Assembly (NCBI GenBank): GCA_019454045.1
Contig: SKCR01025335.1
Coordinates: forward strand, 310,001 to 374,000
Source of the DNA: Zanthoxylum bungeanum
Lineage: Eukaryota > Streptophyta > Magnoliopsida > Sapindales > Rutaceae
DNA: 64,000 bases
Direction: 5' to 3'
This document shows positions 1 to 12,390 of this stretch, piece after piece. The position numbers were made by a program, and so were the translations under genes. The first letter of the stretch is position 1, and every line of letters starts with the position of its first letter. The notes under the pieces were generated by a model that saw only the letters and a program-made list of their open reading frames with translations, was not told where the DNA came from and made no database searches.

Positions 1-2180
1 ATCCAAACATGGATCGAATAACCTGCAAACCTTGTTTGCTTGTTATGGTACGACAAAACCGACAGAATGTTGTAAATATCCTCCGAAAGGTTTCCTTTTC
101 AGGAAAACGATTTTCCCGTTAAGCTGACATATTTCATAAATGAAACATACAGCAGTAGCAAGCATTATCCAAATGGATTTAGCATGGCAACATGTAAAAG
201 GTTGAATCGTATTCAACACAATGTTGATAACGATACCTTTCCGCTACAAGCCTAACTTAGTACGTTGGTATGTTGCCTTCCATGTATGTCTTCCTTGAAG
301 ACTTATAAAGTACCAGTAGGCACAATGCCTTGCGGTACATCAACTAGTATCCAAACTTGTTGATATACATGAAATCCATTTCGGATATTATGGCACTTTG
401 CCATAATATGGAGTCGATACCTTGTATCACTTCCTCATACGTAGTCAGTTGGTATACCTCAAAAGATTAACATCTTTTTGAGGTGAGATCAGAAACCCAT
501 ACCCTAGGTTGTTTTCTGACTCTCTCCGACTTACGCGGTTCTTGTGTATTCGAAGATTATTGGTAATAGTTTCATCCTTGATGAACTATTTATGTTCCAT
601 TAAGATTCGGTGCCTTGGACAGTATTACTCTGATTTTCATCGAGTTTTACTATCCTCCCACTTACCACTGCATATCGGTATTCCTCTTAGGAAAACCGCA
701 TGGCGAGCAACAATTACATTGTTCTCTAGTGAGATGTATAAGCACTATGCTTGTGGTTTCCCTATTATAACCTACAATTGGCACTTATCCAATTTGGGTT
801 TTAGTTTGGTATCATCCAAACGTATGCCTAGCATCCCAAATTTATAGGAATGAGAAACCCGGTTTCTTTCCCGTTCATATCTAATATGAAATCTGTCAAA
901 CAGAATTTTATGGAACCTTATTCTAAATAAGTTCTGCATTGTTTATGCTTATCCGTTGAAGGAAATGGTAGCTCAGAGCGACTCATGATTAACCTTATCA
1001 TGTCCAACAAAATTCGGTTACTCAGTTCGGACACACCGTCAGGATGACGTGTCCCGAGAGGAGTCCTCATTTGAAAGAATACTTTACTCTTTCAAGTATA
1101 TTAGAAACTTATTGCTTAAGTATTTTCCATTACGGTCTTACCACGACGGTATAATACTATAGCCGATCTGTTTGTCTATTTTCGAGTCGAAACTGTAAAA
1201 GTTTCCGATTTGTATTTCAATAGAAACACATAACCACAACACGATGCCACATCCGTAAAGGTCACGAAATATTCATATCCACATCTAGCCTAGCTAGACA
1301 TGGGCGCACTTGCTTCACTATGAACTAGGGCTAACAGATCATTGGCTATTGCACTTTTACCAAGTAAATAGTATTTTAGGCACTTTCCCAATAAACCAGA
1401 TTCGTAGACTTTATTTGAATGGAATCAAAACAGTCCTAGTATCCACTCTTCAAAAGTGTGGATATACGATTCTTGTTTAATTGTGTCCCAGACAACAATG
1501 CCACATTTAAGTTTCTTCTGATCAAATCAGTTTGAGCTATTTGTTTGTCATGTTATATATTTGAGATTTATTTATATTCAAAATATAAATACTGTTATTC
1601 ACATCTAATGTGTTTATCTCAATATTATGTTTATAAAATAAAACACTTTAGTGTTCTAGAATATAAAGGTTCACCCGCAACGGGTTAAACACTGATATGG
1701 AAATAATATTTCTAGTCAAACTAGTTACATTATAAAATTTTCCAAATTTAGGTACACACCTGAAGGTAGTTCCTAAACTTAGGTATCTATGGTTGAAACA
1801 GCGACTTTTGTCCCGTTTCCAATTCGCAGATAAATCTCAATTGAAGTCAGTATCCTACTCAAAGCAGATTCTGAACATCAATACATATATTTTATGTTCC
1901 ACACTAAGTATTTAAAATCTAATTTTAATACTAGTAGTGAACATAATCTTGACAAACATATTTGAAGTCAGAGCCTTGCCCTACCTTCAATTCCTTCATG
2001 TCTGCTTTGTCCAAATGGCAGTCGCGCTTCCGCGATTCCGTTTGCCACATTTAGGCAGACATTTTGGGATATGTCCTTTATCTTCCCAGAAGATTATAAT
2101 GATTTTGCCTTTGCCAGATTCAACACTCCAGAAGCCTTTGGCCAAGCCTCGGGTTTCTAGAATATCGAAGTAAGGTGCGT
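1..2180 (-). pseudogene. Decayed copia gag-pol of element D (RT to gag zinc knuckle)
   Basis: On the minus strand this aligns by eye with the open pol of element A. About 1-830 matches the RT connection and start of reverse transcriptase, 830-1,550 the integrase (core near 1,285, HHCC zinc region near 1,500), 1,680-1,860 the protease region, and 1,940-2,180 the gag zinc-knuckle end. No frame stays open beyond about 110 residues, and frameshifts and stops are frequent. Many lesions are the same as in B, C and J, including a deletion in the segment that corresponds to the KCLFVGY motif of A. D keeps the zinc-knuckle segment (about 2,014-2,062) that B and J lack. The product is not functional. 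Confidence 0.85.
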
Positions 2181-4857
2181 CTTGCGCTACTTGCCTAATT
2201 GCAAACTTTTGACTTTATCTCCTTGAGAATAGTCATTAACTCTCCAAGAGTTACGTATTGTAATTTTAGTACTTCTAAAATCTAAATATAGATCTAAGAA
2301 GATCCTTCAATTTCATTATCATACTTTAAGGATCCAATCCTTAGTTCTGATTAAGAAATTAAGGAGTCTACTGCGGTAAGTATAATGGATTAAGCACTAA
2401 AGTTATCATCACATTAATCTTCCAAAGATTATGCTCTATTATTTGCTTAACTCTGGGCTTAGGCATAATATGTTATTTTATCAAATAAAGTAACTTATTA
2501 TTTTCCAGGACCATCCTGAAACATATTCCCAATTTGAAAATTAAACCATTTAAATACATTTTCCCTAGGATTATGTTTTAAATGTCAATCTTTCAATTTT
2601 ATCTTGATTTTAATAGTCCAACTATTTATTCAAAGATTTAGGTATTATTTATTATAATGATTACAATAGTCCAACTATTTAATCAACTATAATTTAATAG
2701 ATTAAAATCAATTATATTGATTACTATAATCCAATTATAAAATCAACTATAAATGAATTATTTGAATACAGTCCAACTGTTAATTAAAACAACGTTTAAA
2801 TATTAGTCCAACTAACATTTAATTTATTTGACGAATAATATTTGATATTGAGCTCGTATGGCAAGTAATTAAACAAATATTGCAAATTCAATTCTTGCCT
2901 CCCACTATTTTTCGACGAGCCTCTAACCATCTGTCGAGTACTCGGGAAACCGTGTTTCCTAGCTGGCTAGGATCCCGTTAAATATCACACAATCTTGACT
3001 TTGGCCAACAAATTGTATGATAATTAACTAGGTAGATCTCTAAGATCGATTGGATCCAATCCAATTCCTAGATCCGGTAGGGGGACATCCAAGTCCGAAA
3101 CATATATCTTATATATGCCAATACATCCAATGTATTACCTAACCTTTTTCATCTGAATCAACTAAGCCTTGGCTTTGGCACAACAAACTTAGTGATCCCA
3201 GTTAAGCGCGACCCATTGACCATGGAAAGCTTCGTAATCAATGTCGATGGACAAGAAGTGGTCTTGACATTGGCCAACAAACCACAACTTGGACAAGACA
3301 CCAATATGGAACAAAGCTCTCATGATTCAAACACATCTTCGACGGACAAAGGCCTTGACTTTGGCCAACAAGCCAATGCCAGTCTCGGATATTGAGTGAG
3401 AATCACTCAATGGAAGGAAAACGCTTAATATTTTGCGAGGGTTTTTCGAGTGCAAATTGGCAACCAATTTATTATCTTTGTTAAGGTCTCATTATCATAC
3501 ACCCTTAAACATGCATTCTAAACACATAATAAACCGCGTATAATAAAATAATAATGATATGCGGATGGATACTTTACACAATGATCCTAGATCAAATCTC
3601 TCCATTTCTCTCTCCCGCTAGCACATGTATTTACTTCTACCCATTACACTACACTTCTAAAGAAACCTCATTTACATTGAGGGGAATAGGTGAGAAGAGA
3701 ATACAAAGAATAAGGAGGTAATAAGGCTAGACGCGCAAGTCCAATTAATAAATCAAATTTATTACAACAATTTCTAAAATTGCCCCACCCATCTAATATC
3801 CATCCGATATACATTATTCATGCATCGCAACCATGTATTCACACAAGCATGTTATCAATCAATCTAATCAAATTAATTAATCTGATAATTAGTGACCATC
3901 CAATGTTCAAACAATGATTTGATTTTGCGCGAGTCAAACTCGTTTTGCGAATAAGTACTCAAAATACGAATTCTCGAATTAAATTAAACTACATAATTAA
4001 ATCCAATTCAATTTGTATTTAATACTAATTCACTATTTAATTCCAAATTAAATACTACACTTTATTAACGAACTTTTACGACTTAAATTCCAAATTTAAT
4101 CGTTACGGGTCTCAAAGCCCGATTAACGTCCAACGTCAATTCAATTAAAGTCCAATGGGCTTTTAATTAATTTCTTAAGGCGTGGACTTTTGGTCAACTC
4201 GGGTCGAATCCAATAACCAAAGTCCAATCCGGGAATTACCCCATAAGCCCAGAAATCAATTTAGGCCCATTAGGCCCAATTAAACTTTAAAGGTCCATTA
4301 GTCGCATTTGGGCTTTATGGATGCGGTTTTTGGCCCAATTGCATCCAATCCATTTGGCATAAACCTAACTTGGTACAACCAAGCCCAATTAGCCTAATTA
4401 CAACACAACAAGCCCAAATCCAATTTAAGGCCCAAATAATTAAATTCCAAAAATCCAATTTCCTAACTTAATTACACTAAAGTGTATAACACAATTAATC
4501 ACCCAAATCAATATTTCCAAAACATTAATTTATACAGTTAATCATGCTCAATTACAACAAAACATGTCCAACACATATCATCAAAAATCAAACCTAATTT
4601 TACATGCTTAAGCTCTCGGCAATATGGGCAATTTGTGTCCGATTCGGTTTCAATCCAATTAAATCCACAATCGATATTAAATCAACATTCCCAAATCGTT
4701 TCAAGTCATCCAATCATCAACGAAACAAAAATTACCAAGAATTTAGGGCATACTTGTATTCGGTCAACACCAAAAAATTTGGGCAAAAATATTCCAAACA
4801 CAATTTCTTGAAATTGATCCAATCAATCTTTAATTCAACATGATTTAAGCATATTCA
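2181..4857 (-). other. Untranslated leader of element D
   Basis: This is AT-rich sequence between the primer-binding site side and gag of D. It has the same order as the leaders of A, B, C and J: TGGGCC/TGGGCT-rich block (about 4,130-4,450), a TTGTTGGCCAAAGTCAAG-type repeat block (about 3,000-3,390) and a TAGTCCAACTA repeat block next to gag. An open frame on the opposite strand of the element (3,192-3,395) falls inside the leader and is interrupted in element A, so I do not call it a gene. The leader is cut at 4,857 by element B and resumes at 24,730. Confidence 0.75.
2610..2820 (-). repeat. TAGTCCAACTA minisatellite-like block upstream of decayed gag (element D)
   Basis: Degenerate units built around TAGTCCAACTA or TAATCCAATTAT recur about every 30-50 bases, separated by AT-rich spacers with ATTGATTAC. 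The same block occurs in B (16,995-17,262), both duplicated copies in C, and J (56,480-56,740). Element A has only three related units just before its gag start. Confidence 0.7.
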
Positions 4858-5042
4858 TGTTGGAAAATTATGACCCATAGCGTCACTATTTGTACAGATC
4901 ATGGTGTTGTTGTACAAATTAACTATGTGACAAAGGAGATTGCTATCTTATCATTTGTGATTAGATCACCTTAGATATATAAATGATAGGAGGTCCCTAT
5001 GATTAGTTCCTGGATTGAGAATGATATGAGACAGTATCAGTC
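4858..5042 (+). repeat. 5' LTR of element B, first 185 bp
   Basis: It matches 20,674-20,858, the start of the 3' LTR of B, and ends at CAGTC, the target site used by element A. The LTR resumes at 12,858 with the second CAGTC copy. Confidence 0.93.
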
Positions 5043-7016
5043 TGTTAGACATTATGACCCATAGCGTCACTGTTCTGTAAATAATATTGTATCATTGTAC
5101 GAAATTAACTATGTGATCATGAAATTGCCCTTTTGCCGTTTTGTAAAATTATTTACTTTAATATATTAATGGCAAAAGTCCATATGATTAGTTCCGTATT
5201 GAGATGATATGAGACAGTATCAAGATAAAAGGTTTAATCATTAAATATCCCTAGTCGGAGTATTATCGAGATCAGACATCGATAATGCGGAATAGACTAG
5301 TATTGCACTTGTGCACGTTGTGATGGCACAACGGAATAGTTCTCATATATTTAAGTATTGGATACTTATGCAAGTGCGATAGGAGGTTGTGTTTTACCGA
5401 CGGTACGGAAAACAGCTTCGCTCTGGACAGACCCCGTGGAATCCCATTGGTAGTATGTCTGCGTGTCTATGGGATGCCGCATCAGGGTAGGTGTATATGG
5501 TCTTAACCTGAGACTTGCATCGCTAGTACTTGCGATAATCGGTAAACTTTGGTTGTGGTGGTTCGGGGCTTTAACCGGTTCTGTGTACGCCTCTTCTGGG
5601 TTTATCGAGAATCGTAGTGTACTGGATGTGATGTCAAGATGGAAGTATCACTTCAGACATATGGAGATGATGATCACGCAGGATACAGAACTAGTACTCT
5701 ATAAAAGGTTGCAACCGTCGAGACAATATGACCAGGTCCGGATTGTCCGATTTAAAGAGACTAGTTGTTTGATATCCGATATATGTTTCGTACGGGGCAG
5801 ACACATTTCCAGCCCCAGGCCTAACATGTGATCGTCCGATACTGGATCGATGTACGCGATACTACGGTATACTACGCTTGATAAAGATCTAATATTCCAG
5901 TAAGAATATTTCTGGAGAATTGGGTAGGCATGGCGCTTTGCTAGAAGCCAACCTTGTCTTGTAAATCGGTAACAATGTAGTACGAGGTACGTACGTGTTT
6001 GGATTATCCAACGACCGTATTTACTGCCAACATATCCGGAGATCTCTTGGGTCGCTTCCTGAAGATTCACCTATGATGTTTGATTCGAACTTTATTAATC
6101 TTGGATGAATTACGGAGAACTTTATCTTGGATAAAATGCCTTATTAGGAGAGAGAGAGAGAGATCGATTAATTTGGAATTAATCGATAAAATAATATATT
6201 CGATATATTAAACGAAATTAGATTTCGACGCGGAATTAAAATCGGATTTTAATTCGGGCAAACGAATTAATTTAGAATTAATTCGTTAGCGATCTGAATA
6301 GTAATTTCGCTAGGCGTAATTATTTAATTCTCGTCGCGACGGAAATGCGTTAATTCGGAATTAGCGAAATCGAGCCCGAAAGTGTTTGCGGACCCATTCG
6401 TATTTTGAAACGGGTTGGATCCGCAAATCACATCGCGATATCTCATCACTTGACACGACTAGTTGATGGATGTATCTAGTCACCTTTATGGGATGATACA
6501 TTGTCTCTATTCTCAATGTAAGATGATGATGCCATTTAATGAATTTTTAGGAGGGAAAAAGCTTTTCACGGTTTTTGAAGAGTTTTATCTAAAAAATTCA
6601 TTTTGGTATATGATACATATTATTGCTTTTCATTTGCTTCTCACGGGTTTTGAAACAAAAAGAGAACAAGAAAATTGAAAAGTATCACACTTCCTCTCCT
6701 TCTTGCTCACGCCGTGAGCTTCATCAAAGGGCAGACAGAAAATTGTTTTCATCTTCTCCATTTTTTTCTAGCACATTGAGGGATCAAAGGGTGTGATAGG
6801 GAAACAACCTTGGAGCTTGGAACACTTGAAGACTTGAAGCTTCTCTCCATCTTCTTCTTGGCCGAAACTTCCACCTTGAAGACTCAAGGATTCTCTTCAT
6901 CAATTTCGTCACAAGCTTTGTAAGTATGATTCCGCCATGCTTCAAGCTTTGCATGTATATATATTTGTGTGTTTCATTGCTTATACTTTCTTTGGGACTA
7001 ATAATAGAAACCAACA
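5043..7016 (+). repeat. 5' LTR of element A
   Basis: This 1,974-bp LTR begins TGTTAGACATTATGACCC and ends GAAACCAACA just before a primer-binding site. Its last part (about 6,545-7,016) is nearly identical to 12,386-12,857, and solo LTR F (1,971 bp, minus strand) is a close relative over its whole length. Confidence 0.92.
6165..6285 (+). repeat. Chain of five short inverted repeats in the U3 of LTR A
   Basis: Consecutive near-perfect palindromes with 1-3-nt centres lie at 6,165-6,185, 6,193-6,209, 6,213-6,227, 6,233-6,255 and 6,263-6,285. Equivalent chains recur in every long LTR copy in this window. In B and C they are preceded by further units such as ATTAATC-TGG-GATTAAT. The function is unknown. 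Confidence 0.8.
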
Positions 7017-7017
7017 A

Positions 7018-7032
7018 TGGTATCATGGAGCC
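7018..7032 (+). promoter_or_regulatory. Primer-binding site of element A
   Basis: TGGTATCATGGAGCC starts two bases after the LTR. It resembles the plant initiator-tRNA-Met complement TGGTATCAGAGCC with a small insertion or mismatch in the middle. This is where minus-strand DNA synthesis would be primed. Confidence 0.75.
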
Positions 7033-7108
7033 ATGTTTAAGCATGAAATACATTATGGTTAATTTGGGGAAAATTGATTGAAGCATGTTCTTGTGAAATT
7101 TGTTGCTA

Positions 7109-7568
7109 AAGTATGCTTATATGTATGTTATATGATATATTACATGATCAATTTTAAGAAAAATGCATTGGATGATTTTTCCCCAAAATGATTGCTTTGG
7201 CCGAATATGGAGGTGCTTCCAATGGTTTGGAATTTTTCATGCACAAGTTTATTAGATGACTTAAGCATGATTATATGTATGATATATGATATAATACATG
7301 ATCGATTTTGAGAAAAATGCATTGGATGATTTTTCCCCAAAATGGTTGTCTTGGCCGAATATTGAGGTGCTTCCAATGGATTGGATTTTTCATGCACAAG
7401 TTCATTAGATGACTTAAGCATGATTATATGTATGATATATGAGGTAATGCATGATCAATTTTGAGAAAAATGCATTGGATGATTTTTCCCCAAAAATGTT
7501 TTTTGACCGAAAATGGAGGTCCTTGTAATGATTATATTTTTCTGTTATAAGTTCATTAGATGACTTAA
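7109..7568 (+). repeat. Tandem repeat, three units of about 153 bp, in the leader of A
   Basis: The phrase GCATTGGATGATTTTTCCCC recurs at 7,165, 7,319 and 7,472, with matching flanks such as CTTGGCCGAAT and TTCATTAGATGACTTAA. The third unit is the most diverged. I see no such triplication in the other leaders. Confidence 0.85.
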
Positions 7569-9525
7569 AAACGTATACGGGATTTAGATTAGTGATTCAA
7601 TGGATTGAAAAACAAATCGAACAAAAATCCCTCTTGGCCGAATGCAATAAGGCATGTTAAAGGACTTGATTTTTTGTTCAAATAATGTTGGACATGTGTT
7701 TTGAACAAGTGATGATTAATAAATTAAATTGATGTTTTTGAAATATTTGGTTTAATGAATTAATCATGGATTTACACTTTAATTAATTGAATTTGAAAAT
7801 TGGAATATTAAATTTAATTAATGGGCTTAATTGTATAATTGGGCTTGTATTATTATATTTGGGCATAATGGGCTTGGTTGGGCCAAGTAGATTTGAGCCA
7901 AAAGGATTGGATCCAATTTGGGCTTAATCACTCCATTAAGTCCAAATATAGTAAAATGGGCTTTAATGTTTAATTGGGTCTTATGGGCTTGAAATTGATT
8001 TTTTGGCACTTAAGGGTGATTCCTTATTTGGGCTTGGTAATTGGGTTTGACCCATATGACCAAAACCCAAGCCTTAATAAATCAATTGAAAGCCCATCGG
8101 ACTTTAATTAAACAAACATTGGATGTTAGTTGGGCTTGGAGACTCAATTAGATTAGATTTAGAATCTAAGTCTTTAAAAGCACATTAAAAGTGTAAACAT
8201 TTAATTTGGAATTAAATAAATTGAATTAGTATTGAACACGACTTAAATTGGATTTAACGGGTAGTTCGATATAATTCGTGAATTCGTACCTTATGTACTT
8301 ATTCTCAAACGAGTTGGACTCGCGCAAAATCAAACCATTGTTTGAACATTGGATGATCACTTAAACAAAGACTAATTAATTGGATTTGATTGGTTGTATA
8401 GCATGTCTTGATTGAATATATATGTATGTGATGAATGAATAGTGTATATCGGATGGATATTAGAAGGGAAAGGGTAATTTTAGAAATTATTGTAAATTTA
8501 GAATTTATAAATTGGACCTGCGTGTCCAGCCTTATCTCTTTATCTCTTTGTATTATCTTCTCACCTAATTCCCCTCACTGTATATGAGGTTTCTCTTATT
8601 GTATTATGTAATTGGGTAGAAGTAGAATAATGCTAGCGGGGAGAGGAAAGGGAGAGTGATTTGTTCTAGGAACAAGTTGTTTTATATATCCATCCGTATA
8701 TCACTATTAATTTACTTTACGCACTTTATGATGTTTTAGAAGCATCCTTAAGGGTGTATGATGATGAGACCTAACAAAGATAATAAATTGGTTGCCAATT
8801 ACGCAAAAATCCCTCAATTTATATTAAGCGATTATCCTTCCATCGAATGATTCTTGTCCAAGATCCAAAATTGGCATTGTTTGTTGGCCAAAGTCAAGAC
8901 CTTTGTCAATTGAGGATGTACTTGAATCATGAGAGTTTTGTTCCACATCGGTGTCTTGTCCAAGTTGTGATTTGTTGGCCAAAGTCAAGATCACTTATTG
9001 TCCAACGACATTGATTACGAAACTTTCCTTGTCAATGGGTCCCGCTTAACTGGAATCATTAGGTTTGTTGTGCCAAAGCCAAGGCCTAGATGATTCGGAG
9101 GATATGGTTAGGAAAATGTATTAGATACATTGGCATAAGTACATATACATATGTTTTGGACTTGGATGTCCACCTAACCGGATCTAGGAATTGGATGGGA
9201 TCCAATTGATCTTTGAGATCTACCTAGTTAAGTAGCATACAGCTTGTTGGCCAAAGTCAAGGTTGTGTGTTATTTAATGGGATCCCAGCCCACTAGGAAA
9301 TAGGATTTCCCGAGTTCTCAATAGAGGGTTAGAGACTTGATAAAAATAGTGGGAGGCTAGTATTGAATTTGCAATTTCATTCAGATACTTAGCCTTACGC
9401 GTCTTTCAAAATTATTTCGTTTAATTAATTAAAATTAGTTGGACTAATTCATTGTTATTTTTCTTGTAACAGTTTGACTGTACCCATTTTATCGTTAACT
9501 AGATAGTTGGACTATCGTAGTTGAG

Positions 9526-10416
9526 ATGGCAAGCAAGGTAAATGTCCGAGACATCATCATGGGTGACAATGTCTTTAAGGGCACAAACTTCGCTGATTGG
9601 GAAATGAACCTGAGGATAGTCCTTGGGGCTGAGAGGATGCTGTACACTATACAGACACCTCTCCCGCCTAAGCCCACTGACCCACATGAGTTGGAGTTAT
9701 GGAAAACTCACAGCAATGATTGTGACACAGCTCAGGCTATTATGTTAGCTTCGATGACTCATCACTTTCATCGCCAGAATAGGGACTTGGATCATTATAA
9801 TATGATGGCTAGACTGCGAGATCTCCACCGCTCCAACAAGCGGATGGAAAGGTACGAGTTGGTGAAGAAACTCTTCCGCGCCCGAATGACTGAAGGCGCA
9901 TCAGTTGAGGCCCACGGGGCTCAAATGATCGCCGATATTGATGAGTTGGCCAATATGGGAATAGTCTTGGAGGCTGAGCTGACCGTAGATTTGATCTTAC
10001 AGTCACTTCCTGATTCTTGGAAACAAATCATAATCAACTACAAGTTGATGGACACGGATGACTCTCTTGGAGAGCTGTTATCCATCTTGAAGGAGTCTGA
10101 AAAAGAACTCCAAAAAGGGGGCAAGCGCGAGGCGCACTATGCATCGACCTCTCAGAGGCCAAGGGCTGGGCCCAAAGCAACTGGAGGGGTGAGGAAGAAG
10201 AAACATAAGAACAAGGGTAAAGGCAAGTCGACAATAGCTTCTGGGAAGCCAAGGAACAAGTCTCAAGATGTCTGCCTCAACTGCGGCAAGAAAGGTCACT
10301 GGAAACGTGACTGCCGAATGAGCAAGGGACACAGGGAGGATATCAAGGCAGGCAAGGCACTAGCCTCTGGTATGTTTTTTGTTATTGAGATAAATATGAC
10401 CACTTCTAGTTTTTAA
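9526..10416 (+). CDS. gag: Copia Gag (capsid/nucleocapsid) of element A
   Basis: This 296-residue open frame starts at the ATG at 9,526, shortly after the leader repeats, and is uninterrupted. The N-terminal part has the look of copia Gag (UBN2/retrotran_gag_2 type), with FADWEMNLRIVLGAE near residues 22-36. A basic stretch (about 199-246, lysine-rich) precedes a CCHC zinc knuckle CLNCGKKGHWKRDC at residues 250-263, which binds nucleic acid. Gag would form the virus-like particle that packages element RNA in the cytoplasm. The frame ends at TAA 10,414-10,416; the protease region follows in another frame, whereas copia Gag-Pol is usually one frame, so a lesion probably created this stop. It is the only fully open Gag in the window. 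Confidence 0.9.
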   Translation: MASKVNVRDIIMGDNVFKGTNFADWEMNLRIVLGAERMLYTIQTPLPPKPTDPHELELWKTHSNDCDTAQAIMLASMTHHFHRQNRDLDHYNMMARLRDLHRSNKRMERYELVKKLFRARMTEGASVEAHGAQMIADIDELANMGIVLEAELTVDLILQSLPDSWKQIIINYKLMDTDDSLGELLSILKESEKELQKGGKREAHYASTSQRPRAGPKATGGVRKKKHKNKGKGKSTIASGKPRNKSQDVCLNCGKKGHWKRDCRMSKGHREDIKAGKALASGMFFVIEINMTTSSF

Positions 10417-10709
10417 AATTGGATTTTTGATTCTAGTTGTGCTGCTCATATATGTACTGATTGCAGGATCTGCAGAATAGCAGGATGCTGGCATCAGGGG
10501 AGGTTGATCTACGAGTCGGAAACGGAACTCCAGTTGCCGTTTTGGCTGTAGGGACTTTTGTTTTGGAATTGCCCTCGGGGCATATGCTTAAACTTTTGAA
10601 CTGTTATTATATACCTAGTTTGACTAGGAATATCATATCTGTATCTTTGTTAACCCAGCATGGGTACACTTTTGTATTTAGAAACACTGGGTGTTATTTA
10701 TATAAATGA
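10417..10709 (+). pseudogene. Copia protease region of element A, frameshifted
   Basis: The sequence right after the gag stop encodes NWIFDSSCAAHICTD, matching the copia aspartic protease start (usual form WILDTG or WILDSG). Here the G after DS is replaced by S, so the D-S/T-G active-site motif is broken. A frameshift near 10,470 leads into a frame reading LRVGNGTPVAV and then IPSLTRNIISVS, both typical of the protease. The frame ends at 10,709. Protease would cut Gag-Pol into its units; this copy is probably inactive. Confidence 0.8.
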
Positions 10710-10794
10710 TGCAGAAATTTGCACTGCTGTAGCAAATAATGGCCTTTATATTTTGAATATAAATGAATCTCCTAACATAAAATAACAAACAAAA

Positions 10795-11520
10795 GGCTCA
10801 AAAGGAGTAATCTAAAAGATGAAGCTTACATATGGCATTGTCGTCTAGGACACATAAACAAGACTCGCATATCCACACTTTCGAAGAGTGGGTACTTGGA
10901 CGGATTTGATCTAATTCATATGATGTCTGCGAATCTTGTCTTTTAGGCAAAATGCCTAAATCACCTTTTAGTGGTAAAGGTGAACGTGCCACAGAACTGT
11001 TAGCCCTCGTTCATAGCGACGTATGTGGGCCCATGTCTAGCCAAGCTAGAGGTGGATATCATTACTTCGTAACCTTTACGGATGATGCATCTCGTTATGG
11101 TTATGTGTATCTAATGAGACACATGTCAGAAACTTTTGAGAAATTCAAAGAGTTTCGACACGAAGTAGAAAAACAAACAGAAAGAGTATTAAGACATTGC
11201 GGTCGGACCGTGGTGGCGAATACTTAAGTTATGAGTTTCAAGATTACTTGAAAGAAAATGGTATTCTTTCACAGTGGACTCCTCATGGAACACCGCAATT
11301 AAACGTGTGTCTGAACGGAGAAACCGTACCTTGTTAGACATGGTAAGGTCGATGATGAGTCGGACTGAGCTACCAATATCCTTATGGGGATACACATTAA
11401 CCAGTGCGGTACTTATTTTGAATAAGGTTCCGTCAAAGTCTGTTGAACAGACTCCATATGATATTGGACATGGAGGAAACCAGGTTTCTCTTTCCTGAAG
11501 ATTTGGGGATGTTGGGCATA
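10795..11520 (+). pseudogene. Copia integrase of element A, several frameshifts
   Basis: The HHCC zinc region is visible as WHCRLGHINKTRI (about 10,830-10,868) and a later CESC-like segment across a frameshift and stop near 10,940. The catalytic core follows: HSDVCGPMSSQARGG with the first aspartate (about 11,010), FTDDASRYGYVYL, a damaged RSDRGGEY region near 11,195-11,225, then PHGTP and SERRNRTLLDMVRS (about 11,280-11,350), which carries the catalytic glutamate region. Integrase would insert the cDNA and make the 5-bp target duplication. At least three frame breaks make this copy non-functional. Confidence 0.85.
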
Positions 11521-11530
11521 TGTTAAACGT

Positions 11531-12390
11531 TTGGAAGGTACCAAACTAGAACCCAAATCGGATAAATGCCTTTTCGTGGGATATCCTAAGGAAACCAAAG
11601 GATATTACTTCTATCACCCATCAGAGAACAAAGTATTTGTTGCTCTACATGCATTTTTCCTTGAGAAGGAATTCCTAGATGCAGTGGTAAGTGGGAGGAA
11701 AGTGGAGCTCGATGAAAATCGTAGTGATACTGTTCCTGGCAATGAATCAACGGCGGAACATAAACAACCATCCAGGATGAGTCTGTACACACAATCTTCA
11801 TATACACAAAGACCGCGTAGGTCGGAGAGAGTCATGATAGTACCTGAGAGGTATGGGTTCCTGATCTCGCCTCATGTAGATATTAATCTTATTGAGGATA
11901 ATGAACCGACTACGTATGAGGAAGCAATACAGAATATTGATTCCGCTTTATGGCAAGATGCCATGAAGTCCGAGATGGATTCCATGTATGCCAACCAAGT
12001 TTGGACACTGGTTGATGCACCAGAAGGCGTAAAGCCTATTGGATGCAGATGGATCTTCAAGAAGAAGACTGACATGGATGGCAACGTGCAAACGTACAAA
12101 GCCAGGCTTGTAGCAAAAGGGTATCGTCAGCAATATGGTATTGATTATGACGAAACTTTCTCACCCGTTTCCATGATTAAATCCATTTGGATAATGCTAG
12201 CAATAGCTGCATATTTCGATTACGAGATATGGCAGATGGATGTTAAAACCGCTTTCCTTAACGGAAACCTTTTGGAGGATGTTTATATGCAACAACCTGA
12301 CGGTTTTATCGTACATAGACTTGCAAACAAGGTTTGTAAGTTAAATCGATCCATTTATGGATTGAAGCAAGCATCACGGTCATGGATTTT
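11531..12390 (+). pseudogene. Copia reverse transcriptase of element A, N-terminal part only
   Basis: The open frame covers the integrase-RT linker (SDKCLFVGYPKETKGYYFY) and the first part of RVT_2. Visible landmarks are WQDAMKSEMDSM near residue 141, KARLVAKGYRQQYGIDY at 190-206, the first catalytic aspartate in WQMDVKTAFLNG (D237) and YGLKQASRSW at 275-284. Immediately after this, at about 12,386, the sequence becomes LTR; the last eleven residues of the frame are LTR-encoded. The YVDD motif and all of RNase H are missing, so the enzyme cannot work. Apart from the truncation this stretch is open, unlike the equivalents in B, C, D and J. Confidence 0.9.

Larger units (their letters stand above)
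7017..9525 (+). other. Untranslated leader of element A
   Basis: About 2.5 kb of AT-rich sequence lies between the PBS and the gag start with no convincing reading frame. It holds a three-unit tandem repeat (7,109-7,568), a stretch rich in TGGGCTT and TGGGCC (about 7,820-8,140), and a block with several GTTGGCCAAAGTCAAG copies (about 8,885-9,265). Three TTGGACTA-like units stand just before gag. Confidence 0.75.

Noticed and set aside
3192..3395. Frame starting MIPVKRDPLTMESF on the strand opposite to the leader of D, with partial equivalents in other leaders
   Set aside because: In element A the same frame meets a stop after about 14 codons, and the translation follows repeated GTTGGCCAAAGTCAAG units; no sign of a protein under constraint.
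11189..11395. Minus-strand frames across the pol region of A
   Set aside because: Shadows of the integrase and RT coding strand.
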